Counted from the stretch's first letter, positions 16,024 to 25,759 are shown. The stretch: 64,000 bases of DNA from an uncultured Ruminococcus sp. (GCA_958403905.1 CATXZD010000003.1:62001-126000); one strand, 5' to 3'. The notes: generated by a model not told the origin, from the sequence alone. Translations and numbers: made by a program.

Positions 16024-18525
16024 ATGAAGCAATATAATATTACGGGAATGAGCTGTGCCGCTTGCAGTGCAAGAGTTGAAAAGGCTGTTTCAAAACTTGA
16101 CGGTGTAACTTCCTGCTCTGTAAGTTTGCTGACAAATTCTATGGGTGTTGAGGGCGATATAATTCCCGAAGAAGTCATAGCCGCTGTTGAAAGTGCAGGA
16201 TACGGTGCATCGCTAAAAGGTGCTGAAAGTAAAGCTGAAAAATCCGAAAATACCGATAATCTAAAAGATACCGAAACTCCAGTTCTCAAAAAAAGGCTGA
16301 TAGCGTCGCTTGTTTTCCTTGTTGTGCTTATGTACCTTTCAATGGGGCATATGATGTGGGGATTCCCTGTTCCGCAGTTTCTGGAGAACAACCATATCGC
16401 AATGGGACTTATTCAGCTTTTGCTGACAGGCGTTGTTATGGTGATAAACCAAAAATTTTTTATCAGCGGATTTAAAGCACTGTTTAACCGTGCTCCAAAT
16501 ATGGACACACTTGTTGCGCTCGGTTCATCGGCGGCATTTATCTACAGCACTTATGCACTTTTTGCAATGACCGGCGCTCAGCTTGCAGGTGATATGAACG
16601 CGGTTATGTCTTATATGCACGAGCTTTATTTTGAATCGGCGGCAATGATTTTAACGCTGATTACGGTAGGAAAAATGCTTGAAGCACGTTCAAAAGGCAA
16701 AACTACCGACGCACTAAAAAGCCTTATCAAGCTTGCGCCGAAAACAGCTGTAATTCTTATTGACGGCAAGGAAACTCAGGTTTCAATTGATAAGGTGAAA
16801 AAGGGCGATATTTTCGTTGTCCGCCCCGGTGAGAGTATTCCGGTTGACGGAATAATAATTGAAGGCAACAGTGCAGTAAATGAATCGGCTTTGACGGGTG
16901 AAAGTATTCCTGTTGACAAGAGCAAGGGTGACATCGTTTCAGCGGCAACAATCAATCAGTCGGGCTTTATAAAATGTGAAGCTTCACGGGTTGGTGAGGA
17001 CACAACGCTTTCGCAGATTATAAAAATGGTGAGCGATGCCTCTGCAACGAAAGCACCTATCGCAAAAGCGGCTGACAAGGTATCGGGGGTATTTGTTCCT
17101 GTTGTTATCGGAATTGCGATAATAACCGCAGCTGTATGGCTGTTGGCAGGTGAGAACGTAGGCTTTTCTCTTGCAAGGGCAATTTCGGTGCTTGTAATAA
17201 GCTGTCCTTGTGCGCTCGGTCTTGCAACGCCTGTTGCGATTATGGTAGGAAGCGGAGTAGGTGCAAAAAACGGAATTCTATTCAAAACTGCCGAATCACT
17301 TGAGCAGTCGGGCAAAATTAAAATTGTTGCTCTCGACAAAACAGGAACAATCACTAAAGGCGAACCGAAGGTTACAGATATTATTACCTTTGAGGCTGAT
17401 AAAACTGAATTAATGAAAACAGCACTTGCACTTGAATGTAAAAGCGAACATCCTCTTGCAAAGGCTGTTGTTGCAAAAGCAAGTGATGAAGGCTTTGTTC
17501 CCGACAAGGTTGAAGAATTCAAAATATCGTCCGGGAGCGGTTTGTCGGGAATTTTAAACGGCGAAGCAGCTTACGGCGGTAATTTGAGATATGTTTCAAA
17601 GTTTACGCAGATTCCCGATAATGCAATTACTAAAGCGGAAAATCTTGCGAATGAGGGAAAAACTCCGCTATATTTCGTTAAAGGAAATAAGTTTCTTGGA
17701 ATTATAGCCGTAGCCGATGAAATAAAAGAAGACAGCGCCGAAGCAGTAAAAGAACTCCATAATATGGGTTTGCACGTTGTTATGCTCACAGGTGACAATG
17801 AAAAGACTGCAAATGCAGTAGGAAAGCTTGCAGGAGTAGATGAAGTAATCGCAGGCGTTCTTCCCGACGGTAAAGAGAAAGTCGTTTCTAAGCTAAGGCA
17901 AAAGGGCAGGGTTGCAATGGTTGGTGACGGAATCAACGACGCGCCTGCACTTACAAGCGCTGATGTCGGAATAGCAATCGGAGCAGGAACTGATGTTGCA
18001 ATTGATGCTGCTGACGTTGTATTAATGAAAAGCAGATTATCTGATGTTCCTGCCGCAATTAAGCTTGGCAGAGCAACGCTTAGAAATATTCACGAAAATC
18101 TGTTCTGGGCATTTATTTATAATGCAATCGGAATTCCGATTGCCGCAGGTGTGTTTATTCCAATATTCGGATGGCGGTTAAATCCGATGTTTGCAGCAGC
18201 GGCAATGAGCCTTTCAAGCTTTTGTGTAGTAACAAATGCTTTGCGTTTGAATTTTGTAAAAATTCGCAAGAATAATATAAAAACAGAAACAGTAGAAACT
18301 ATTGAAAAGGAGAATGTAAAAATGGAAAAAATAATTAAAATTGAAGGAATGATGTGCCCGCACTGTGAGGCAACAGTCAAAAAAACTCTTGAACAGCTTG
18401 ACGGCGTAACTCAGGCTGTTGCAAGCCATGAAAAGGGAACAGCTGTTGTAACGCTTGAAAATGATGTTCCTTTTGAAACGCTTAAAAAGGCAGTAGAGGA
18501 CAAGGGCTATACCGTTATAGAATAA
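16024..18525 (+). CDS. copA: Copper-exporting P1B-type ATPase with extra C-terminal metal-binding domain
   Basis: 833 residues. N-terminal HMA domain with Cys11 and Cys14 in GMSCAAC, membrane helices, actuator TGES, the intramembrane CPC motif (Cys394, Cys396), phosphorylated Asp438 in DKTGT, SEHP loop, and GDGINDAP hinge. It pumps Cu(I) out of the cell. Unlike most CopA proteins, a second HMA domain follows the last helix (GMMCPHC, Cys778 and Cys781) after a short charged linker. A ribosome binding site inside that linker could also yield this domain as free CopZ. A terminator follows at 18538-18580. Confidence 0.95.
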   Translation: MKQYNITGMSCAACSARVEKAVSKLDGVTSCSVSLLTNSMGVEGDIIPEEVIAAVESAGYGASLKGAESKAEKSENTDNLKDTETPVLKKRLIASLVFLVVLMYLSMGHMMWGFPVPQFLENNHIAMGLIQLLLTGVVMVINQKFFISGFKALFNRAPNMDTLVALGSSAAFIYSTYALFAMTGAQLAGDMNAVMSYMHELYFESAAMILTLITVGKMLEARSKGKTTDALKSLIKLAPKTAVILIDGKETQVSIDKVKKGDIFVVRPGESIPVDGIIIEGNSAVNESALTGESIPVDKSKGDIVSAATINQSGFIKCEASRVGEDTTLSQIIKMVSDASATKAPIAKAADKVSGVFVPVVIGIAIITAAVWLLAGENVGFSLARAISVLVISCPCALGLATPVAIMVGSGVGAKNGILFKTAESLEQSGKIKIVALDKTGTITKGEPKVTDIITFEADKTELMKTALALECKSEHPLAKAVVAKASDEGFVPDKVEEFKISSGSGLSGILNGEAAYGGNLRYVSKFTQIPDNAITKAENLANEGKTPLYFVKGNKFLGIIAVADEIKEDSAEAVKELHNMGLHVVMLTGDNEKTANAVGKLAGVDEVIAGVLPDGKEKVVSKLRQKGRVAMVGDGINDAPALTSADVGIAIGAGTDVAIDAADVVLMKSRLSDVPAAIKLGRATLRNIHENLFWAFIYNAIGIPIAAGVFIPIFGWRLNPMFAAAAMSLSSFCVVTNALRLNFVKIRKNNIKTETVETIEKENVKMEKIIKIEGMMCPHCEATVKKTLEQLDGVTQAVASHEKGTAVVTLENDVPFETLKKAVEDKGYTVIE
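18322..18525 (+). CDS. Possible internally initiated CopZ-like copper chaperone within copA
   Basis: Inside copA and in the same frame, AAAAGGAG at 18306-18312 lies 9 bases before ATG 18322. Translation from there gives a 67-residue protein starting MEKIIKIEGMMCPHCEA, the size and sequence type of CopZ chaperones (B. subtilis CopZ is 69 residues). The parent copA linker just upstream is low-complexity and has no structural role I can see. Dual production of transporter and chaperone from one gene is known for E. coli copA by another mechanism (frameshifting). Internal initiation here is an inference from the site. Confidence 0.45.
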   Translation: MEKIIKIEGMMCPHCEATVKKTLEQLDGVTQAVASHEKGTAVVTLENDVPFETLKKAVEDKGYTVIE

Positions 18526-18537
18526 TTTTTAAAATAA

Positions 18538-18580
18538 GGGTCAGGATTTTTCAAATTAATCCTGACCTCTTTTGTTATAA
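18538..18580 (+). terminator. Terminator of the csoR-copA operon
   Basis: A stem GGTCAGGATT with AATCCTGACC is followed by TCTTTTGTT. Confidence 0.8.
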
Positions 18581-18591
18581 TTATTTTTAAT

Positions 18592-18624
18592 AAAAAAAGA
18601 CTGCCCATACAAAATGAGCAGTCC
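18592..18624 (-). terminator. Terminator of the rnhA-iscS-iscU operon
   Basis: On the minus strand an 11-bp stem (GGACTGCTCAT with TATGGGCAGTC, one G-T pair) is followed by TTTTTTTA. Confidence 0.8.
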
Positions 18625-18648
18625 GAAATTTTACATATTAAACTTTAA

Positions 18649-19077
18649 TTAGTGACAACCGCACTCATCGCATTCGGGAACCTTTCCGACAAACGGTTCA
18701 GGGTCAATTCCCTTCTTTGTATAGTAATCAGAAATAGCAGCTTTGATAGCCTGCTCTGCAAGCACTGAGCAGTGAACCTTTACTGGCGGAAGCCCGTCAA
18801 GTGCCTCCATAACAGCTTTGTTAGTAAGCTTGAGCGCATCACCTATTGACTTGCCTTTAATCATTTCGGTAGCCATACTGCTTGTTGCAATTGCGGCACC
18901 GCAGCCAAAGGTTTTGAACTTAACGTCGGTAATAACATCATCTTCAACCTTGATGTACATTTTCATAATATCTCCGCATTTGGAGTTGCCAACCTCGCCG
19001 ATACCGTCAGCGTTTTCAATTTCGCCTACGTTTCGGGGATTTGCAAAATGGTCCATAACCTTCTCGGAATATGCCAT
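18649..19077 (-). CDS. iscU: Iron-sulfur cluster scaffold IscU/NifU-like
   Basis: 142 residues of the U-type scaffold. The three cluster cysteines and the conserved Asp are present: Cys34 and Asp36 in SKCGDIM, Cys59 in FGCGAA, Cys103 in VHCSVLAE. The C-terminus has an added Cys-rich tail (ECDECGCH; Cys136, Cys139, Cys141) that is common in clostridial homologues. It receives sulfur from the desulfurase encoded just upstream and passes Fe-S clusters to apoproteins. Confidence 0.92.
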   Translation of the reverse strand: MAYSEKVMDHFANPRNVGEIENADGIGEVGNSKCGDIMKMYIKVEDDVITDVKFKTFGCGAAIATSSMATEMIKGKSIGDALKLTNKAVMEALDGLPPVKVHCSVLAEQAIKAAISDYYTKKGIDPEPFVGKVPECDECGCH

Positions 19078-19119
19078 AATATTTTAAACCTCCTTGATTT
19101 TATATAATGTATATATTAA

Positions 19120-20313
19120 TTAAGAGTTCTGAGCCGCTTCTTCTTTTTTAATTTTTTCCCAAAGCGGTGACATTGCTCTTAAATAACTGACAATTTCAGG
19201 TACTTTTTCAAGAATATAATCAATATCCTCCTCGGTGTTTTCGTCAGAGAATGAAAGCCGCATACTGCCGTGAGCAATTTCATGAGGTAGACCGATTGCC
19301 AGCAAAACGTGGCTTGGGTCAAGGCTTCCTGAAGTACAGGCTGAACCCGACGAAGCGGAAATTCCGCAAAGGTCAAGCTTAAGCAAAAGGCTTTCACCCT
19401 CAATTCCCTCAAAGCACATATTTATGTTGCCCGGCAGACGGTGAACTCTGTCACCGTTAATTCTTGAACGCTCAATTTTGAGCAGTCCGTCAATAAGTCT
19501 GTCACGCATTTTTTCAAGCTTTGCGTTTCTTTCGTCCATTGTGTCAACCGAAAGCTGGAGCGCAGCGTCAAGTCCGACTATGCCTGCAACGTTTTCTGTG
19601 CCTGCACGTCTGTTTCTCTCCTGTGCGCCGCCTTCGATAAGGTTGTCTATTTTAACGCCGCGTCTTACGTAAAGCAAACCGCAGCCCTTAGGACCGTGAA
19701 TTTTGTGGGCAGTCATTGAAAGTAAATCAATGTTTTGTTCAACTACATTAATTCTCACAAATCCTGCTGCCTGAACAGCGTCAGTGTGGAACAGAACGCC
19801 GTGCTTTTTGCAGATTGCGCCGATTTCCGTAATCGGCTGAATTGTACCGATTTCGTTGTTGGCATACATAATAGATACAATGGCTGTATCCTCACGAATA
19901 GCGTTTTCAACGTCCTCGGGTTTAACAATACCGTTTTCGTAAACATCAAGATATGTTACTTCAAAGCCTTCTTTTTCAAGAGCATTGCACGTGTGAAGAA
20001 TAGCATGGTGCTCAAATTTTGAAGTAATAATGTGTTTTTTGCCCTTTGATTTTAAAGCGTGACAAATACCCTTTAAAGCCCAGTTGTCGGACTCGCTTCC
20101 GCCCGAAGTGAAGAAAATCTCGCTTGGATAAGCGACCCCGAGATTTTTTGCAATGTTAGCTCTTGATTTTTCAACAGCTTCTTTTGCCTTGCCGCCGATA
20201 CGGTAAAGACTTGAGGGATTTCCGTAAACCTCGGTGAGGTAAGGCATCATTTTTTCAAGCACCGATGGTGCAAGAGCAGTTGTAGCCGAGTTGTCGGCAT
20301 AAATATTTCTCAT
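19120..20313 (-). CDS. iscS: Cysteine desulfurase IscS/NifS
   Basis: 397 residues, class I PLP aminotransferase fold. PLP lysine Lys204 in MTAHKIHGPKG, His/Asp/Gln cofactor contacts in FHTDAVQA, and the persulfide Cys326 in the flexible loop SSGSACTSGSL. It provides sulfur for Fe-S assembly on the adjacent IscU and probably for tRNA thiolation. It lies between rnhA and iscU on the minus strand with short gaps, so all three are likely cotranscribed. Confidence 0.94.
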   Translation of the reverse strand: MRNIYADNSATTALAPSVLEKMMPYLTEVYGNPSSLYRIGGKAKEAVEKSRANIAKNLGVAYPSEIFFTSGGSESDNWALKGICHALKSKGKKHIITSKFEHHAILHTCNALEKEGFEVTYLDVYENGIVKPEDVENAIREDTAIVSIMYANNEIGTIQPITEIGAICKKHGVLFHTDAVQAAGFVRINVVEQNIDLLSMTAHKIHGPKGCGLLYVRRGVKIDNLIEGGAQERNRRAGTENVAGIVGLDAALQLSVDTMDERNAKLEKMRDRLIDGLLKIERSRINGDRVHRLPGNINMCFEGIEGESLLLKLDLCGISASSGSACTSGSLDPSHVLLAIGLPHEIAHGSMRLSFSDENTEEDIDYILEKVPEIVSYLRAMSPLWEKIKKEEAAQNS

Positions 20314-20333
20314 TTATATCACCTTCGTTTTAT

Positions 20334-20771
20334 TTATGCATATTGCTGTGCTGCCGCAACAGCGAGTCGGTCACACCTTTCATTTTCGGGGTGACCGGCA
20401 TGACCTTTTACCCATATAACATCAACCGTGTGAATGTCGCAGAGCTTTAAAAGCCTGTCCCAAAGCTCGGGATTAAGCGCAGGCTCTTTTTTGTTGCGCA
20501 TCCAGTTGTTTGCTTTCCATTTCTTAGCCCAGCCGAGCTTTAATGCGTTGCACACATACTGAGAGTCGCTGTACAGCGTAACCTTGCACGGTTCCTTGAG
20601 TGCGTCAAGGGCATTAATTACCGCCGAAAGCTCCATTCTGTTGTTAGTTGTATTTGCTTCGCCGCCGGACAGCTCACGTTCGTGACCGTTGTAGCGCAGG
20701 ACTGCACCCCAGCCTCCCGGACCCGGATTTCCGCTGCAAGCGCCGTCAGTAAAAATTTCAACCTGTTTCAA
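20334..20771 (-). CDS. rnhA: Ribonuclease HI
   Basis: 145 residues. The DEDD catalytic set is visible: Asp in IFTDGACSGNPGPGGWG, Glu in NNRMELSAV, Asp in LYSDSQYV, and Asp in ERCDRLAV; the basic handle GWAKKWKANNW is present. It degrades RNA in RNA-DNA hybrids. The start is TTG 20771, supported by AAAGGAG 8 bases upstream on the minus strand. First gene of the operon with iscS and iscU. Confidence 0.94.
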   Translation of the reverse strand: MKQVEIFTDGACSGNPGPGGWGAVLRYNGHERELSGGEANTTNNRMELSAVINALDALKEPCKVTLYSDSQYVCNALKLGWAKKWKANNWMRNKKEPALNPELWDRLLKLCDIHTVDVIWVKGHAGHPENERCDRLAVAAAQQYA

Positions 20772-20802
20772 GCGAATTCTCCTTTATTGACGTTCGACTA
20801 AT

Positions 20803-20831
20803 ATTATAATACACAGAAATTACAAATGCAA
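20803..20831 (-). promoter_or_regulatory. Promoter of the rnhA operon
   Basis: Minus strand TTGCAT, 17-bp spacer, TATAAT, about 32 bases before the rnhA start. Confidence 0.65.
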
Positions 20832-21237
20832 CCATTATTTAGTTATTATTTTGCCAAAAGCAGAGCATAATATTAATAAAATGCCTCGGTTTTTATATCA
20901 AAATTCAAATTCCTATTAATTTTGTAAGAATTCATACGCAAAAAATAAAATAATTGATATAATTCTTTTATCGCCTTGACATAAAGACAGTATATGAGTT
21001 AAAATAATATGAATATATATACTCGGAGCAGTATGTGCATATATTTTTGCAGTGCTTTTTTCACATAAAGCTGTTAATACTTAAATATGGGAATAAATCC
21101 GTATGATGTTTACGGATTATAAACGGAAGATTTTATTTTCCCTTGAATATGGTCGTTAAATATTCGTCTTTGACAGGAAAGTAAAGTTCCTTCCTAATAT
21201 ATTGTAAAAAATCTAAAGAAAATATGGAGGAAAATTT
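20832..21237 (+). promoter_or_regulatory. Intergenic region with promoter and long leader of the RNase J gene
   Basis: TTGACA at 20976-20981 and TAAAAT at 21000-21005 (18-bp spacer) form a likely promoter. That leaves a leader of about 225 nt before GTG 21238. The leader contains an inverted repeat AATCCGT/ACGGATT at 21097-21119 and a smaller AGGAA/TTCCT pair near 21175-21200. No ORF, riboswitch or T-box consensus is recognisable. Confidence 0.5.
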
Positions 21238-23094
21238 GTGAGTACAGAAAAAAGAAATGAAAATTATAATGTGAAGCAAAACAAGTACTCAAAGAGTAAG
21301 AAAAGCAATCCTAAACAGTTTGCAAAAGGGTCGTATAATGCGCAAAACCGTTCGGGAAATGACACAAATCAGAAAGGAAAGAGAAGCTACAAGAAAAAGC
21401 CTTATGTAAAGAACGGCTCACAAAAAACGGTTCGTAAGCCGTCAGTAAAAATTGCTTTTCTCGGCGGTCTTAATGAAATCGGAAAAAATATTACACTTAT
21501 TGAGTGTGAGAAAGATATAATAATCGTTGACTGCGGAATGGCGTTTCCTGACGGCGATATGCTGGGCGTTGACCTTGTAATTCCCGATTTTTCATACATT
21601 GAGCAAAATTATGAAAGAGTAAGGGGCATAATTCTTACTCACGGTCACGAGGATCATATCGGTGGCCTGCCGTTTCTTCTTTCTAAGGTAAACGTACCGA
21701 TATACGGTACTCCGCTTACCTTGGGGCTTGTTGGCAATAAGCTTAAAGAACACAGCCTTTTCAATAAAACTCAGCTCAATGTTGTAAATGCAGGAGATAC
21801 AATAAAGCTTGGCTGTATGAGCATAAAATTTATTCACGTAAACCATTCAATTCCCGATGCCGTTGCTTTTGCTATTAAAACACCGGCAGGCACAATTGTT
21901 CATACAGGCGACTTCAAAATTGACTGTACACCGATTACAGGCGACATGATTGACCTTTCAAGTATTGCAAAGGTAGGCGACGAGGGTGTTCTGGCACTTC
22001 TTGCCGAAAGCACCAACGCTAACCGTATAGGCTATACCCCTACCGAAAGAATGGTATCAGACAGCCTTGACGGACTTTTCAGAAATGCAGAAAACTACCG
22101 AATAATCATTGCAACTTTTGCTTCAAATGTAAACAGGGTTCAGCAGATTATCAACTGTGCCGAGAAATACGGCAGAAAAGTTGCATTTTCGGGCAGAAGT
22201 ATGGTCAACTATATGGAAGTTGCACGTAATCTTGGATATCTCCACGTGCCTGAAAATATTATTATAGATATTGATATGCTTGACAAGTTTATGCCGCAGC
22301 AGGTTGTTCTTGTAACAACAGGCAGTCAGGGCGAACCTATGAGTGCGCTTTCAAGAATGGCTTACTCTGACCACCGCAAGGTTATGGTTGGCGAGGGAGA
22401 TTTCATAATTATTTCTGCAAACCCGATTCCCGGCAACGAAAAAACTGTCGGAAACGTAGTTGACGAGCTTCTCAAAAAAGGCTGTAAGGTTATCTATGAA
22501 TCAATGTACGATGTTCACGTTTCGGGACACGCTTGTCAGGAAGAACTTAAAATTATCCACCGCCTTGTCAAGCCGAAATATTTTATTCCCGTTCACGGTG
22601 AGCAAAAGCACCTTAGAAAGCACGCTGAGCTTGCCGAGTATCTCGGAATGGAAAGAAAGAATATTTTTATCGGTGATGTCGGCAGCGTTGTTGAAATCAA
22701 CGAAAATCATATGAAAGAGCTTGCGCCTGTTCAGTCAGGCAAGGTGTTTGTTGACGGACTCGGCGTAGGCGACGTAGGAAGTATAGTTCTTCGTGACCGT
22801 AAGCATCTCGGTCAGGACGGACTTATAATAATTGTTGCTTCGCTCGATGTTTATGACGGTCACGTAATCAGCGGACCCGACATTGTTTCAAGGGGATTTG
22901 TTTATGTCCGTGAAAGCGAAGGACTTCTGGAAGAGGTAAAAAAACTCTCTCTCAATATTCTTGAGGATTGTGCCGAGAACAACATTCACGAGTGGGGCAT
23001 AATCAAAAACCGTATAAAGGATGACGTGGCAAAGCTGATAGGTCAGAAAACACGCCGCGCACCTATGATACTTCCTATTTTGCAGGAGGTATAA
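21238..23094 (+). CDS. rnjA: Ribonuclease J
   Basis: 618 residues from GTG 21238 with GGAGG 6 bases upstream. After a basic, low-complexity N-terminal extension of about 65 residues comes the beta-lactamase/beta-CASP core: GGLNEIGKN, zinc motif HGHEDH (His135, His137, Asp139, His140), HTGDFK, TGSQGE and the beta-CASP histidine HVSGHA. It is a 5'-3' exonuclease and endonuclease of mRNA decay and rRNA maturation. The basic extension makes it longer than the usual ~555 residues and may bind RNA. Confidence 0.94.
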   Translation: MSTEKRNENYNVKQNKYSKSKKSNPKQFAKGSYNAQNRSGNDTNQKGKRSYKKKPYVKNGSQKTVRKPSVKIAFLGGLNEIGKNITLIECEKDIIIVDCGMAFPDGDMLGVDLVIPDFSYIEQNYERVRGIILTHGHEDHIGGLPFLLSKVNVPIYGTPLTLGLVGNKLKEHSLFNKTQLNVVNAGDTIKLGCMSIKFIHVNHSIPDAVAFAIKTPAGTIVHTGDFKIDCTPITGDMIDLSSIAKVGDEGVLALLAESTNANRIGYTPTERMVSDSLDGLFRNAENYRIIIATFASNVNRVQQIINCAEKYGRKVAFSGRSMVNYMEVARNLGYLHVPENIIIDIDMLDKFMPQQVVLVTTGSQGEPMSALSRMAYSDHRKVMVGEGDFIIISANPIPGNEKTVGNVVDELLKKGCKVIYESMYDVHVSGHACQEELKIIHRLVKPKYFIPVHGEQKHLRKHAELAEYLGMERKNIFIGDVGSVVEINENHMKELAPVQSGKVFVDGLGVGDVGSIVLRDRKHLGQDGLIIIVASLDVYDGHVISGPDIVSRGFVYVRESEGLLEEVKKLSLNILEDCAENNIHEWGIIKNRIKDDVAKLIGQKTRRAPMILPILQEV

Positions 23095-23104
23095 CACTCT
23101 GCGG

Positions 23105-23130
23105 TTGACGAATTTTTATTCGTCGTTTTC
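23105..23130 (+). terminator. Hairpin between RNase J gene and gdpP
   Basis: A 7-bp stem (GACGAAT with ATTCGTC) with a T-rich loop is followed by GTTTTC. It may be a weak terminator or an mRNA end. Confidence 0.45.
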
Positions 23131-23244
23131 AGAATTTATAACTTTATTTAACCGCTTTGAAACGGTCAGGCTGAACAGGCGTGCAAATTTCAACCGTTCT
23201 GTCGGATTTTCGTGTCAAAGCACTCGAATTTACAGAGGAATAAT

Positions 23245-25197
23245 ATGAGAAAAAAGCATTGGACGCTTACACCGTGGTTTATAATTTTTTCTGCGGTAAT
23301 GTTGCTTATGGCATTCGCTTCCTTTGAATATAACATCGTTTTGTGTTATATCGAGCTGGGAATTTCCGTAGTAGCAATTGCGGTAGTTTTTGTCTTATCA
23401 CTTCATTTCCGCAGTTATATTAACAACACAGTAAAAAATGCTGCTGAAAAAATAAAGGGACTTAATCCCGAACATCTTGAAAAATACAAATATCCTGTTG
23501 CCGTTTCAGGTTCTAAGGGTGACATCCTTTGGTGCAACGCACGTTTCCGAAAAGCAATGTGCGGCGGAAAAAGCCCTGAGGGTGAAAATATTAACTCATA
23601 TCTTTCGGGCTTTGATATTGAAGAAATCAAAGACGGCGAGGGAGAGGATGTTGCCGTTGACGGCAGGGAGTACACTGTTTTTTGTCTTTCTGTCGGTGAC
23701 GGAGTAATATGTCATTTTATTGAGAATACATATTACAAATCAATGGTGCGTGAATATCAGTCAAGCCTGTCCTGCGTAGCAATTATAACATTTGACAATG
23801 CGGAGGATTTTTCAAGCGATTCAGATGAAGCTTATTCAGAGGTAAGCCTGACTGTAGAAACCAATCTTCAGAAGTGGGCTGCTGAATATGGAGCGCTCTA
23901 CAAAAAAATCGGTACTAACCGATATATGATAATTTTCAGAGAATCGGACGTCGAAAAAATGATTGCACAGAAATTCCCGGTTCTCAAGGAAATTCGCTCA
24001 ATCAACATAAGCAATCATTTTGCAACAATTTCTGTCGGACTTTGCCGAGGCTCAAAATCGCTAAAAGACAGCGAAATAAACGCTCGAAAAGCACTTGATA
24101 TGGCGCTCGGCAGGGGTGGTGACCAGGTTGCTGTAATAAAAGATAACAGCTATGAATTCTTTGGAGGTACTGCCGCTGCGGCAGAAAAAGTCAGCAAGGT
24201 AAGAATGCGTGTAATAGCCAACGCGATAAGTCGTGCGGCGCTTGATTGTGACAAGGTGTTCGTTATGGGACACCGATTTTCCGACCTCGACTGCGTAGGC
24301 TCGGCTGTCGGACTCCAATGCATAATGGAAAGAACCTTCCACAGATACTGCAAAATTGTTATTGATAAGGAAACATCAATGGCGAAACAGCTTGTTTCGT
24401 ACGTTGAGGACAGAATTAATACGGGTGTTTTTATAACGCCTGACGAGGCAATCAGAGGCGTAACACCCAGATCATTGCTTATTATTGTTGACACACACCT
24501 TAAAAATTCTCTTGAAAGTGCACAGCTTTATGAAAAGTGCAAAAAGGTAGTTGTAATCGACCATCACAGAAAGGCTGTTAATTATATTGATAATGCGCTT
24601 GTATTCTGTCACGAACCGTCTGCGTCATCAGCGGCCGAAATGTGCAGTGAAATTATAAGCTGTCTTGATGATAAGCCTCTCGGATATGTGCAGGCTGACG
24701 CACTTCTTGCAGGAATTATGCTTGACACAAAGAATTTTATTCTTAAAACAGGCGTCAGAACCTTTGAAGCGGCGGCTTATCTTCGCAAAAAGGGAGCAAA
24801 TACGCTCACTGTCAAGGGAATGTTCTCCGACAGTATAGATACATACCGTGAAAAGGTACAAATTGTATGTAATTCTAATATATACAGAGGTTGTGCTGTT
24901 TCTGTTTCAAAAGCACACGCAGATGACATCAGGCTTGCGGCGGCTCAGGCTGCCGATGAAATGCTCACAATTCAGGGCGTGGACGCATCATTTGTAATTT
25001 TTGAGGACAACAACAGAATGAACATATCGGCAAGAAGCTATGGCAAGCTGAATGTGCAGATTATTATGGAACAGCTCGGCGGCGGCGGTCATCAGACTAT
25101 GGCGGCTGCACAGCTTGAAAACACATCTAAGGAGCTTGCATATCAAAAGCTGCTTGCCGTAATCGACAGCGTACTTGATGATATGGAAAGCTCATAG
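23245..25197 (+). CDS. gdpP: Cyclic-di-AMP phosphodiesterase GdpP
   Basis: 650 residues from ATG 23245 (AGAGGAAT upstream). Two N-terminal membrane helices (about 12-55), a degenerate PAS domain, a degenerate GGDEF domain without a GGDEF motif, then the DHH/DHHA1 phosphoesterase: HRFSDLDCVGSA, VDTH, IDHHRK (Asp439, His440, His441), and GGGGHQTMAA. This is the architecture of GdpP/YybT, which hydrolyses c-di-AMP and so controls potassium, osmotic and cell-wall stress responses. The downstream rplI and dnaB match the B. subtilis yybT-rplI-dnaC order. Confidence 0.93.
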   Translation: MRKKHWTLTPWFIIFSAVMLLMAFASFEYNIVLCYIELGISVVAIAVVFVLSLHFRSYINNTVKNAAEKIKGLNPEHLEKYKYPVAVSGSKGDILWCNARFRKAMCGGKSPEGENINSYLSGFDIEEIKDGEGEDVAVDGREYTVFCLSVGDGVICHFIENTYYKSMVREYQSSLSCVAIITFDNAEDFSSDSDEAYSEVSLTVETNLQKWAAEYGALYKKIGTNRYMIIFRESDVEKMIAQKFPVLKEIRSINISNHFATISVGLCRGSKSLKDSEINARKALDMALGRGGDQVAVIKDNSYEFFGGTAAAAEKVSKVRMRVIANAISRAALDCDKVFVMGHRFSDLDCVGSAVGLQCIMERTFHRYCKIVIDKETSMAKQLVSYVEDRINTGVFITPDEAIRGVTPRSLLIIVDTHLKNSLESAQLYEKCKKVVVIDHHRKAVNYIDNALVFCHEPSASSAAEMCSEIISCLDDKPLGYVQADALLAGIMLDTKNFILKTGVRTFEAAAYLRKKGANTLTVKGMFSDSIDTYREKVQIVCNSNIYRGCAVSVSKAHADDIRLAAAQAADEMLTIQGVDASFVIFEDNNRMNISARSYGKLNVQIIMEQLGGGGHQTMAAAQLENTSKELAYQKLLAVIDSVLDDMESS

Positions 25198-25312
25198 CTT
25201 AATAGTAGAAATTATATATCCATATCAATTAAAACAAATCTCATATATCGTTATTTGTAATAATCAATAACGCAGAAATGTTTAATTAAAGAAACAAGAA
25301 AGGATGATTATA

Positions 25313-25759
25313 ATGAAAGTAATCTTACTTCAGGACGTAAAATCACTCGGCAAAAAGGGCGAGCTTGTTGAAGCGTCCGACGGCTACGCACGCAACTATC
25401 TTTTCCCAAGAAAGATTGCAAGAGAAGCCAACGCACAGGCTATGAATGAATATAAAAACGCAGAAAATTCCAAGAATTTTAAAATTGCTACTCAGAAAGC
25501 GCAGGCTGAACAGCAGAAAAAAACGCTTGAAGGCAAGAAGTTTGTAATGACTGCAAAAGCAGGTCAGGGCGGACGTCTTTTCGGAAGCATTACTGCAAAG
25601 CAGGTTGCTGAAGAAATCAAAAAGCAGTACAATATCGTTGTTGACAAGCGTAAGGTTGTACTTGAATGTGACATTAAAGAATTCGGCACATATAAAGCAG
25701 AGGTAAAGCTTTATACGGGCATTTCCGCAAACATTGACGTTCAGGTAACAGAAGCATAA
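25313..25759 (+). CDS. rplI: 50S ribosomal protein L9
   Basis: 148 residues from ATG 25313, the only start giving the canonical MKVILLQDVKSLGKKG; AAAGG lies 8 bases before it. N-terminal rRNA-binding domain with GYARNYLFPRK, a long connecting helix and the C-terminal domain (GGRLFGSITAKQVAEEI) are all present. Confidence 0.96.
   Translation: MKVILLQDVKSLGKKGELVEASDGYARNYLFPRKIAREANAQAMNEYKNAENSKNFKIATQKAQAEQQKKTLEGKKFVMTAKAGQGGRLFGSITAKQVAEEIKKQYNIVVDKRKVVLECDIKEFGTYKAEVKLYTGISANIDVQVTEA

Noticed and set aside
16956..17522. 188-codon minus-strand frame inside copA
   Set aside because: Antisense shadow; copA motifs on the plus strand are complete.
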